A program made the position numbers and the translations under genes. Shown here piece by piece: positions 1-5,802 of a DNA stretch of 8,600 nt (position 1 is its first letter; every line of letters starts with the position of its first letter). The stretch comes from an uncultured Bacilli bacterium. Its GTDB lineage: Bacteria; Bacillota_I; Bacilli_A; RF39; UBA660. Where the stretch lies: the NCBI GenBank assembly GCA_948543905.1, contig CAOVIS010000043.1:1-8600 (forward strand). Direction: 5' to 3'. The notes under the pieces were generated by a model. That model was not told the origin of the DNA, made no database searches, and saw only the letters and a list, made by a program, of their open reading frames with translations.

Positions 1-1
1 A

Positions 2-61
2 GAAGAAAAATATGCTTTAATAGAGGAAGCAATAGCAAGTAGTGAAATGCTACGAAAATAG
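2..61 (+). CDS. C-terminal tail of an upstream gene (partial, unidentified)
   Basis: An open frame enters from the left edge and ends at TAG (59-61). It encodes 19 residues ending EEKYALIEEAIASSEMLRK, which look helical and charged. The frame is supported because its stop codon is embedded in a plausible terminator hairpin directly followed by a T-run, as expected at an operon end. The other two forward frames are less gene-like. The fragment is too short to assign a family. Confidence 0.5.
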   Translation, partial: EEKYALIEEAIASSEMLRK

Positions 62-86
62 AGATTAATAGTCTTTATTTTTTTTT
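55..86 (+). terminator. Intrinsic terminator of the upstream gene
   Basis: The segment AAAATAGAGAT (55-65) can pair with GTCTTTATTTT (71-81) across a 5-nt loop, including two G-U pairs. A run of T follows to 86. The stop codon of the upstream frame lies inside the 5' arm. The stem is AT-rich and so only moderately stable, but stem plus T-run at a gene end is convincing. Confidence 0.5.
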
Positions 87-93
87 AGAAATA

Positions 94-102
94 TGGTATT
101 AT
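94..102 (+). promoter_or_regulatory. Extended -10 promoter for the PfkB-kinase/Smr unit
   Basis: TGGTATTAT is an extended -10 (TGn plus TATTAT, one mismatch to TATAAT). The region where a -35 should lie is the T-run of the preceding terminator and has no good TTGACA match, so the promoter probably relies on the TGn element. The 11-mer GGTATTATAAA recurs exactly at the promoter of the 268-aa gene (2296-2306). Transcription would start near 109, about 24 nt before the start codon. Confidence 0.5.
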
Positions 103-132
103 AAAAAGAGAATAAGAAAAAGGGTGAAGCTC

Positions 133-1218
133 ATGACAATATTAAGCATTGGAAGAACTAGTTATGATATAACTTGTCCAGTTGAGGAGTATCCTATTGA
201 AGGTACAAAATATCATTTAAGTGAAAAAATAGAATCTGGTGGAGGTACGGCATCTAATGTTGCTTATTTATTAGGGAGATGGGGAGAAACTTCGTATTTT
301 GCAGGAGTAACGGGTTCTGATGATTACGGTTCTAAGATTAAAAAAGAATTAGAACAAGCAATGGTAAAAACAGAGCTTATGGAAGTTTCTTATGAAGTTG
401 GGACACCTTTATCGATAATTTTAGTTAATAAAAAAAATGGCACCAGAACTAAATTTGATGTTGTAGGGCCAACTCAGCCAGGACTAAAAAAATATGAATA
501 TTCAGTGGTTCCAGAAGTTATTTTCTCAGATGGTAAAGAGTATGCGGCAACAATTAATGCTTTAAATAGATTTCCGAATGCTATTAGCATTGTTGATGCC
601 GGAAGAGTAGATAGGGATTTATTAGAATTATGTAAATTTGTTAAGTATATTGTTTGTTCTAAGGGCTTTGCAGAAACTGTTAGTGGACTTAAAATTGATT
701 ATAAAAATTCGGTAAGTTTAGTAAATGTTTATAAGAAATTAAAAAGTCGTTATCCTAATAATGAAATAATAATTACTCTTGAGGCGATGGGAGCTTTATA
801 TACTTTAAATGGGGAGATTAAAATAATGCCTGGAATAAAAACTAAAGTAGTAGATCCTAGTGGGGCTGGAGATATATTTCATGGGGCTTTTGTTTATTGT
901 ATTGCTAATGGTTTTGATATTGAAAAAACAATAACATATTCTAATATAGCTGCAGGGCTTTCTGTAGGGAAAATTGGTGGTAGACCTTCAATTCCCTCAA
1001 TTAAAGAAGTTATTAGCTATTACAACTCAAAATTTAAAATAGAACCTCCAAAAGAAGAGAAAAAAGTTGAAGAGGAAAAGCCAGCAGAAGTTAAATTGCC
1101 TCCAATACCTAAACCTGATAGTATCCATATCCCAATTCCGGAAGAATTATCTCGTGTGCCCGAATTCTCAATAGGTGGGGCTTCTATTCCGGTAGTGCCT
1201 CCAAGTAATAATGCTTAG
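133..1218 (+). CDS. PfkB-family carbohydrate/nucleoside kinase with Pro/Glu-rich C-terminal tail
   Basis: This is a ribokinase-like (PfkB) kinase that transfers phosphate from ATP to a sugar, sugar acid or nucleoside; the substrate cannot be read from sequence. The start is ATG 133, with AGGGTG (121-126) six bases upstream as ribosome binding site; the GTG at 124 lies inside that site. The protein has 361 residues. The N-terminal family signature is GGGTASN at 36-42. The C-terminal signature DPSGAGD is at 241-247, where Asp247 is the expected catalytic base and GAG forms the anion hole. The kinase fold ends near residue 302. A further ~59 residues are rich in Pro, Glu and Lys (for example KEEKKVEEEKPAEV, then repeated Pro-Ile pairs), look disordered, and are not part of the usual ~300-residue family length. 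The last 8 nt overlap the Smr gene, so the two are probably translationally coupled. Confidence 0.88.
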   Translation: MTILSIGRTSYDITCPVEEYPIEGTKYHLSEKIESGGGTASNVAYLLGRWGETSYFAGVTGSDDYGSKIKKELEQAMVKTELMEVSYEVGTPLSIILVNKKNGTRTKFDVVGPTQPGLKKYEYSVVPEVIFSDGKEYAATINALNRFPNAISIVDAGRVDRDLLELCKFVKYIVCSKGFAETVSGLKIDYKNSVSLVNVYKKLKSRYPNNEIIITLEAMGALYTLNGEIKIMPGIKTKVVDPSGAGDIFHGAFVYCIANGFDIEKTITYSNIAAGLSVGKIGGRPSIPSIKEVISYYNSKFKIEPPKEEKKVEEEKPAEVKLPPIPKPDSIHIPIPEELSRVPEFSIGGASIPVVPPSNNA

Positions 1219-1462
1219 TAATAGTTCGCCTATTTTAAATTTACATGGGGAGACAAGAGATACGGCAGGGTACATTTTAGAAACATTTATTAGAGATAAT
1301 GTAAAACTTAGGATAGAGTATATTGGTATTATTCATGGGAGAAGTTCTAATATTTTAAAAGATTTTATTCATGATTTATTAAAGAAAAATAAAAATGTTG
1401 ATTCTTATAAGGTTGATATATTTAATCCAGGGATAACTGTTGTAAAATTAAAAATCACTTAA
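1211..1462 (+). CDS. Stand-alone Smr-domain protein
   Basis: This 83-residue protein is essentially one Smr domain, the fold found at the C-terminus of MutS2 and in small stand-alone nucleic-acid-binding or nicking proteins. Family landmarks are LNLHGETRDTA at 9-19 (usual form LDLHG, here Asp to Asn), IIHGRSSNILK at 40-50 (usual IIHGKGxGxL) and the closing GITVVKLK strand at 74-81. The ATG at 1211 lies inside the end of the kinase gene (overlap ATGCTTAG) and has no clear ribosome binding site, so expression probably depends on ribosomes finishing the upstream gene. The GxG of the second motif is replaced by SSN, so nuclease activity is doubtful and RNA or DNA binding is the safer guess. A terminator follows directly. 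Confidence 0.75.
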   Translation: MLSNSSPILNLHGETRDTAGYILETFIRDNVKLRIEYIGIIHGRSSNILKDFIHDLLKKNKNVDSYKVDIFNPGITVVKLKIT

Positions 1463-1467
1463 AGCAT

Positions 1468-1494
1468 AAAATTAGATAAAAATCTAGTTTTTTT
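1468..1494 (+). terminator. Intrinsic terminator after the Smr gene
   Basis: ATTAGAT (1471-1477) pairs with ATCTAGT (1482-1488) around an AAAA loop, and flanking A and T bases can extend the stem. Seven T follow the arm (1488-1494). It lies six bases past the stop codon and closes the kinase/Smr unit. Confidence 0.7.
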
Positions 1495-1522
1495 GTGAAA
1501 TAGTATAATTATTTACGAAAAT

Positions 1523-1551
1523 TTGACAAATGCCAAGAAATGTGATATAAT
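1523..1551 (+). promoter_or_regulatory. Perfect consensus sigma-70/SigA promoter
   Basis: TTGACA (1523-1528), a 17-bp spacer and TATAAT (1546-1551) match the housekeeping consensus at all twelve positions. TGA at 1543-1545 adds the extended -10. Start near 1558 gives a leader of about 25 nt before the 140-aa gene. It is the strongest promoter seen in the window. Confidence 0.88.
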
Positions 1552-1582
1552 TTATTCGTAATTGAAATAGGGGGTTTTAATT

Positions 1583-2005
1583 ATGAAAGGTTATGTTTTA
1601 GATTATATTAATGAAAATGAGTTTAAAAAATTAGAAAGAGCTTTAAAAAAGTATAATATGTTAGCTTTTAAAAAGTTAAATTTTGATTATTATCCATCAC
1701 TTCGAAGTGGGAAGTTTGTAGGAGAATTAGTCAAGACTAACAAAAAAGATGGTACAGAAAGCTACGAATTAAAGCTTCCAAGTGATAAGATGTTCGCGGC
1801 TGTCCATGGTGAAGTTAAACTTTATTATACAGTTTATAAAAAAGAGGGCACAATTATGTTAGATACAATTACACCAACAGAGATTTTACTGGAAGGACAT
1901 ATGAGCGAACTTACAACTTATAAAGGAATAATGATTTCTAAGGCTAATGCTTCTAAGGATAAATTTAAAATTGATTTGTTAAATATGTTACAAGATAATA
2001 AATAG
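1583..2005 (+). CDS. Unrecognised 140-aa protein
   Basis: The start is ATG 1583, preceded by a GGGGG tract about eight bases upstream. The protein has no Cys, no signal peptide and no membrane segment, and should be cytosolic. The N-terminal third is Lys-rich and helical (FKKLERALKKYNMLAFKKL, 14-32). The middle alternates like beta strands (VKLYYTVYKKEGTIMLDTIT, 78-97). I recognise no family. It is transcribed from the perfect promoter just upstream, so it may be abundant. Its last 15 codons plus stop (1958-2005) are repeated at 2216-2263 after the 65-aa gene. No terminator follows its own stop, so it should be co-transcribed with that gene. Confidence 0.8.
   Translation: MKGYVLDYINENEFKKLERALKKYNMLAFKKLNFDYYPSLRSGKFVGELVKTNKKDGTESYELKLPSDKMFAAVHGEVKLYYTVYKKEGTIMLDTITPTEILLEGHMSELTTYKGIMISKANASKDKFKIDLLNMLQDNK
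1958..2005 (+). repeat. 48-bp direct repeat, copy 1 (3' end of the 140-aa gene)
   Basis: This copy encodes DKFKIDLLNMLQDNK plus stop. It matches 2216-2263 at 44 of 48 positions with no gaps, offset 258 bp. The four differences (1963, 1978, 2002, 2005) are all synonymous, including TAG versus TAA. Similarity stops exactly at the stop codon. Unlike copy 2, this copy lacks the bases that complete the terminator hairpin. Confidence 0.92.
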
Positions 2006-2022
2006 TTTAAAGGGGGATGAAA

Positions 2023-2220
2023 ATGAGATATTTTAAAGAAAATCTGGATGTTATACAAGCTGAGGCAGAAAAATCTAGATTAGAAAAAGAACTAATGCTA
2101 TTAAGAATAATAGATGAAGGCAGAAGAAAGAAAGTTGAATTTCAAGAAAAAGTTTGTGATAAATTTTCAACTAGACTTTATTTAGAACAAGGATATTATG
2201 ATAAAGGAATAATAAGATAA
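2023..2220 (+). CDS. Unrecognised 65-aa helical protein inside a 48-bp duplication
   Basis: ATG 2023 is preferred over ATG 2017 because the ribosome binding site AGGGGG (2011-2016) abuts the latter but lies six bases from the former. The product is highly charged and predicted helical, with a likely short coiled coil (AEAEKSRLEKELMLLRIIDEG, about 13-33), and a single Cys in KVCDKF. I recognise no family. It lies between two copies of the end of the 140-aa gene, and its last five bases overlap copy 2 in a different frame. That arrangement suggests it was inserted there. A genuine coding role is supported by the good ribosome binding site and the uninterrupted frame, but not proven. Confidence 0.65.
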   Translation: MRYFKENLDVIQAEAEKSRLEKELMLLRIIDEGRRKKVEFQEKVCDKFSTRLYLEQGYYDKGIIR

Positions 2221-2263
2221 GTTTAAAATTGATTTATTAAATATGTTACAAGATAATAAGTAA
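2216..2263 (+). repeat. 48-bp direct repeat, copy 2 (untranslated gene-end remnant)
   Basis: This copy would encode the same 15 residues plus stop as 1958-2005, but TAA at 2213-2215 lies in that frame directly upstream and no start codon serves it, so it is not a gene. The frame differs from that of the 65-aa gene. Bases 2239-2263 now serve as most of a terminator hairpin. Confidence 0.92.
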
Positions 2264-2273
2264 CATATTTTTT
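2239..2273 (+). terminator. Terminator built from copy 2 of the repeat
   Basis: AAATATGTTAC (2239-2249) is the perfect reverse complement of GTAACATATTT (2260-2270), with a 10-nt loop and T continuing to 2273. The 5' arm and loop are coding-derived bases of the repeat, and the 3' arm contains the remnant stop codon. It ends transcripts carrying the 140-aa and 65-aa genes. Confidence 0.8.
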
Positions 2274-2274
2274 C

Positions 2275-2303
2275 TTGACTTGAAGTTATTTATTAGGTAT
2301 TAT
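2275..2303 (+). promoter_or_regulatory. Promoter of the 268-aa gene
   Basis: TTGACT (2275-2280), a 17-bp spacer and TATTAT (2298-2303) form a good housekeeping promoter, one mismatch per box. It begins one base after the preceding terminator. Start near 2310 leaves a leader of only about 11 nt before ATG 2321, just enough for the ribosome binding site. Confidence 0.78.
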
Positions 2304-2320
2304 AAAACAAGGTGATGGAG

Positions 2321-3127
2321 ATGCAACTAAATTATGAAATATCTAATACTTGTTCATTTACATATGATATTGATATTCTCGTTACTAGGCGTTTAATGAT
2401 TGATATAGTTTTAAATTTTATTCATAGACTTACTAATGAAGTAAATTTTGATATTTCTTTTGATAATAATGATTTAATAAATGTAGATTTTAAAGTTAAG
2501 ACTCTTATTGGAAAAGTTTTTGATGTTAAATTAAGAGGGAAAAATATAATACTTAGTTATTTTAACCATACTTATACATTTAAATGTACTATTGAGAGTA
2601 ATAATTCTATTTTAACTTTAATAAGCTGCCAAACTACTTTAAAAGATAAAGTTATATACGAAGAATATTTAAATCATGAGGCTATATTTAAAATTGTCAC
2701 AGATACAAAGACTTTTCTATTAACTGTTCCTTATGAAAGTAAAAATCAAATAAACGAAGAAGTCTTTGCTTGCATTAGTAGATCTTATAGTATTGAGCAT
2801 TTATTAGAGCTTTATAAACGATATTTTAATATTAACCCTGTAACTGAATATTTGGCTAGTTTAAAAGTTTTAACCAATCAAGGCGAAATTTGTCTAGAAA
2901 AAATAGATTTAATTGGTGATAAAATCATTTCTGTGATGTTAGGACAAGAAATCGATGGTATATATATTAACCTAATTAATTCAGAATTTGGCGAACAAGA
3001 AGAAGGAATTTTATCTTTTAGTGGTAACTTAGGAGTTATAAATAGTATAGATATTAATAACTATAAAAAGTGGTTAGCTATAAGATATCATAATCTTGAA
3101 GAAAGGGAAACTAGTTTAGTTCGGTAA
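2321..3127 (+). CDS. Unrecognised 268-aa protein upstream of the SUF operon
   Basis: ATG 2321 is chosen because AAGGTG (2309-2314) sits six bases upstream; the GTG at 2312 and ATG at 2315 lie in or against that site. No family is recognised. The composition suggests alternating beta strands through the first ~120 residues, followed by helix around residues 155-175 and a mixed end (KKWLAIRYHNLEERE near the C-terminus). There is no signal peptide or clear membrane span. Five scattered Cys form no CxxC pair. It has its own promoter, but no terminator separates it from sufC 60 bp downstream, so part of its transcript may run into the SUF genes. A link to Fe-S assembly is only suggested by position; I see none of the SufB/SufD motifs in it. 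Confidence 0.8.
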   Translation: MQLNYEISNTCSFTYDIDILVTRRLMIDIVLNFIHRLTNEVNFDISFDNNDLINVDFKVKTLIGKVFDVKLRGKNIILSYFNHTYTFKCTIESNNSILTLISCQTTLKDKVIYEEYLNHEAIFKIVTDTKTFLLTVPYESKNQINEEVFACISRSYSIEHLLELYKRYFNINPVTEYLASLKVLTNQGEICLEKIDLIGDKIISVMLGQEIDGIYINLINSEFGEQEEGILSFSGNLGVINSIDINNYKKWLAIRYHNLEERETSLVR

Positions 3128-3141
3128 AAAATAAATTAATA

Positions 3142-3170
3142 TTTAAAAAAATTCAAGTTTGTGTTAGAAT
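3142..3170 (+). promoter_or_regulatory. Possible promoter of the SUF operon
   Basis: TTTAAA (3142-3147), 17 bp, then TAGAAT (3165-3170) with TGT in the extended -10 position. The -35 is weak (4 of 6). The predicted start, about 3176-3177, falls inside the sufC ribosome binding site, which is tight, so read-through from the upstream gene may also supply sufC. Confidence 0.42.
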
Positions 3171-3187
3171 AAGAAAGGTGGTAAGTT

Positions 3188-3940
3188 ATGCTAAAAATAG
3201 AGAATCTAGAAGTTAAAGCTCAAGATAAAGTAATATTAAATGATTTTAATTTAGAGATAAATGCTGGAGAAATTCATGTTCTTATGGGACCAAACGGGAT
3301 AGGTAAAAGTACAATTTGCAAGATATTGATGCGACATCCGGATTATAAAATAACAAAGGGAGATATAACTTTTAATAATAAATCCATAATAGGTATGAGT
3401 CCTAGCGATATTGCAAATTTAGGTTTTTTCTTACTTAGTCAAAATCCTTTAGAAATAGAAGGCATTAGTAATGCTGAGTTATTAAGAAGTATTATTGCAT
3501 CAAAAACGGGTGAGAGGGTAGATATTTTTAAATTTAATAAAAAATTAAATGAAGTATGTGATATCATTGGTCTTGATAAGTCTTTTGTGCATCGAGATAT
3601 TAATTTTAATATGAGTGGTGGCGAGAAAAAGAAAAATGAGCTTTTGCATTTATTTATGTTAGAGCCAAGTTTTGTAATTTTAGATGAAATAGATAGTGGT
3701 CTTGATGTTGATGCGATAGAAGAAGTAGGAGAGTCTTTAAAAAAATATTATGATAAATTTAAGCCAACAATTTTAATAGTTACTCATCATGCTGATATTT
3801 TAAAATTTTTTGATAATTATCAGGTTCATATTTTAGGTGAAGGAAAAATTGTTAAAACTGGTGATAAAAATTTAGTAAAAGAAATAGAAAATTTAGGTTT
3901 TAAGGCTAGTGTAATTAATGGGCAAGATGAAAATGAATAA
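3188..3940 (+). CDS. sufC: SufC, Fe-S cluster assembly ATPase
   Basis: SufC is the ABC-type ATPase that partners SufB/SufD to drive Fe-S cluster assembly in the cytosol; it is not a transporter. The 250-residue length is normal. Visible motifs: Walker A GPNGIGKST (34-42, Ile where Ser or Ala is usual), Q-loop Gln85, signature MSGGEKKKNE (142-151), the charged SufC form of LSGGE, Walker B FVILDE (162-167) with Glu167 catalytic, D-loop SGLD (170-173) and switch His200. The start ATG 3188 has AGGTGG six bases upstream. The stop codon overlaps the next gene (ATGAATAA at 3933-3940). It is first in the sufC-sufD-sufS-sufU order typical of Bacillota. Confidence 0.95.
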   Translation: MLKIENLEVKAQDKVILNDFNLEINAGEIHVLMGPNGIGKSTICKILMRHPDYKITKGDITFNNKSIIGMSPSDIANLGFFLLSQNPLEIEGISNAELLRSIIASKTGERVDIFKFNKKLNEVCDIIGLDKSFVHRDINFNMSGGEKKKNELLHLFMLEPSFVILDEIDSGLDVDAIEEVGESLKKYYDKFKPTILIVTHHADILKFFDNYQVHILGEGKIVKTGDKNLVKEIENLGFKASVINGQDENE

Positions 3941-4607
3941 ATTATTAGTGGAAGAGGATAAATTAGATATTTCTAAAGGATTATATAATGTTAATTTTAA
4001 AAAAAATAGTACTATTAAAATAAGTGGTGAGGTCACAATCGAAAGTATTATTGATAGCAATGTTAGTTTAGAGTTTAACTTAGATAATCAAACAATATTA
4101 AAATGCAGTTTAGTTATATATTTGCAAAAAAACGCTAAAATTACTTTTAATTTAAATGATAGCAGTAGCTTAGAATTTAATCTTTTAATTATTAATGAGA
4201 AAAATAATAAATATGAAATAAACGTTAATATGCTTGGTAATAATAGTAGATCTTTGGTTAAAATGCATGCAATTAATAAAGGTGAAAAAGATTTATTAGA
4301 TGTTATTTGTAATGGCTATGTAAAAGATAAGACAATAAATAATGATTTAAAGGAAGATTTAAAAGGATTGGTATTATATAATGATACTATTTATATCAGA
4401 CCTAATATGTTAATAGATACGAATGAAGTAACAGCTAATCATTTAGTTGCAATTTCGTCTTTTAATCTTGAAGAACTTTTTTACTTAACAAGTAGAGGTT
4501 TAGATTTATCTTCAGCCAAAGAATTATTGGCAACTAGTTTTATTATGAGACTAGTGCCGGATTCTTGTCAAAACAGAGTTAAAATGGAGGTGATAAATAA
4601 TGAATAG
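3933..4607 (+). CDS. sufD: Short SufB/SufD-like scaffold protein
   Basis: In the SufD position between sufC and sufS, this gene encodes about 224 residues, roughly half a normal SufD or SufB. The C-terminal region carries the family signature: IRPNMLIDTNEVTANHLVAIS followed by LEELFYLTSRGL (about 155-190). His170 aligns with the conserved His of SufD. The Cys before it in SufB (CSH) is replaced, so it is closer to SufD. The middle (about 25-110) has the short alternating strands expected of the SufB/D beta-helix core. The usual N-terminal helical domain is absent. No frameshift or upstream coding remnant is seen, so the short form looks genuine. ATG 3933 overlaps the sufC stop by 8 nt; ATG 3927 in the same frame is an alternative. 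No strong ribosome binding site is present, implying translational coupling. The symbol follows position and signature; a composite SufB/D role is possible. Confidence 0.78.
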   Translation: MNKLLVEEDKLDISKGLYNVNFKKNSTIKISGEVTIESIIDSNVSLEFNLDNQTILKCSLVIYLQKNAKITFNLNDSSSLEFNLLIINEKNNKYEINVNMLGNNSRSLVKMHAINKGEKDLLDVICNGYVKDKTINNDLKEDLKGLVLYNDTIYIRPNMLIDTNEVTANHLVAISSFNLEELFYLTSRGLDLSSAKELLATSFIMRLVPDSCQNRVKMEVINNE

Positions 4608-5802
4608 AGAAGATTTTCCCCTTTTAAATTTAGATAACGAAATAGTATATTTAGATAATAGTGCAACTAGCTTAAAACCTAAATGTGTAATTGAGGCAAT
4701 GAACAAATATTATAGAGAGTACTCTGCTAATGCTCATAGAGGCGATTATGATTTGTCTTTTAGAGTAGACAAAGAATATGAAGAGACGAGAGATTTAGTA
4801 CGAGAATTTATAAATGCTGAATTTATGGAAGAAATAATTTTTACAAGCGGAGCTACAGATTCTCTAAATATGATTGTGCGAGGATTTTTTGAAAATTACT
4901 TAGAAAAAGGTGATGAAGTTTTAATTACAACAAGTGAGCATGCTTCTAATGTGCTACCATGGTTTAGATTAGTAGAAAAATTAGGAATAAAGGTAAATTA
5001 TATTCCTCTTGATAATAATTATTATGTGACTATAGATAATGTCGCAAAAACGCTTAATAAAAACACTAAAGTTATTAGTCTTGCTGGTATTACTAATGTG
5101 ATAGGAGATAAAAGGCCGATTAAAGAAATTGCTAAACTTGCTCATCAAAATAATATATTTTTAGTAGTAGATGGAGCACAAATGATTCCTCATGAAACAG
5201 TTGATGTTCAAGATATGGACATAGATTTTCTAGCTTTTTCAGGTCATAAAATGTGTGGACCAACTGGGGTTGGAGTCTTGTATGGCAAAAAAGAACTTTT
5301 AGAGCATTTAGAACCGATTAATTTAGGTGGTGGCATGAATGAATCTTTTGATACCCCAGAAGATGTGCTATTAAAACCGATTCCAACAAGATTAGAGGCA
5401 GGAACTCCAAACATTGCTGGTGTAATAGGCTTAGGTGCGGCTATAAAGTATTTGAATAATGTGGGCATGGACAAAATAAAAATACAAGAACACAATTTAA
5501 GAACTTATTTATTAGATAAACTTTTACCAATTAAACATGTAGATATTATAAATATTGAAAGTGATAGTGGTATAGTCGCTTTAAATGTTAAAAATATTTT
5601 TAGTCAAGATGTTGCATATTATTTAAATAAATATAATATTTGTGTTAGAGCTGGTAATCATTGTGCTAAAATATTAAAATCTAGTGTTGGGGTCACGAAT
5701 ACAGTAAGAATAAGTTTGTATTTTTATAATACTTATGAAGAGATTGATAATTTAGTTGAATTGTTAAGTGATTATGAAAAAATAGTAAAAGAGATGATAT
5801 AA
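4600..5802 (+). CDS. sufS: SufS, cysteine desulfurase
   Basis: SufS is the PLP-dependent group II cysteine desulfurase that removes sulfur from L-cysteine, leaving alanine, and passes the persulfide to SufU. The 400-residue length is normal. Visible features: YLDNSATS (17-24), SEHASN with His114 stacking on PLP, DGAQ with Asp191 and Gln194, the Schiff-base lysine Lys217 in FSGHKMCGPTG, and catalytic Cys355 in RAGNHCAK. TVRISLYFYNT (368-378) supplies the substrate carboxylate Arg370. The ribosome binding site GGAGGTGAT is strong, and the start overlaps the sufD stop by 8 nt (ATGAATAG). The sufU start directly follows its stop. Confidence 0.96.
   Translation: MNREDFPLLNLDNEIVYLDNSATSLKPKCVIEAMNKYYREYSANAHRGDYDLSFRVDKEYEETRDLVREFINAEFMEEIIFTSGATDSLNMIVRGFFENYLEKGDEVLITTSEHASNVLPWFRLVEKLGIKVNYIPLDNNYYVTIDNVAKTLNKNTKVISLAGITNVIGDKRPIKEIAKLAHQNNIFLVVDGAQMIPHETVDVQDMDIDFLAFSGHKMCGPTGVGVLYGKKELLEHLEPINLGGGMNESFDTPEDVLLKPIPTRLEAGTPNIAGVIGLGAAIKYLNNVGMDKIKIQEHNLRTYLLDKLLPIKHVDIINIESDSGIVALNVKNIFSQDVAYYLNKYNICVRAGNHCAKILKSSVGVTNTVRISLYFYNTYEEIDNLVELLSDYEKIVKEMI

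Noticed and set aside
1504..1509. TATAAT as a second promoter ahead of the 140-aa gene.
   Set aside because: No usable -35 lies 16-18 bp upstream (that position is the terminator stem), and a perfect promoter sits just downstream.
2017..2022. ATG 2017 as start of the small gene.
   Set aside because: It directly abuts the GGGGG ribosome binding site, leaving no spacing; ATG 2023 in the same frame fits better.
5244..5495. Reverse-strand open frame of 83 codons inside sufS.
   Set aside because: It lies wholly within the well-supported sufS coding region, has no ribosome binding site or promoter, and its low-complexity product looks like an antisense shadow.
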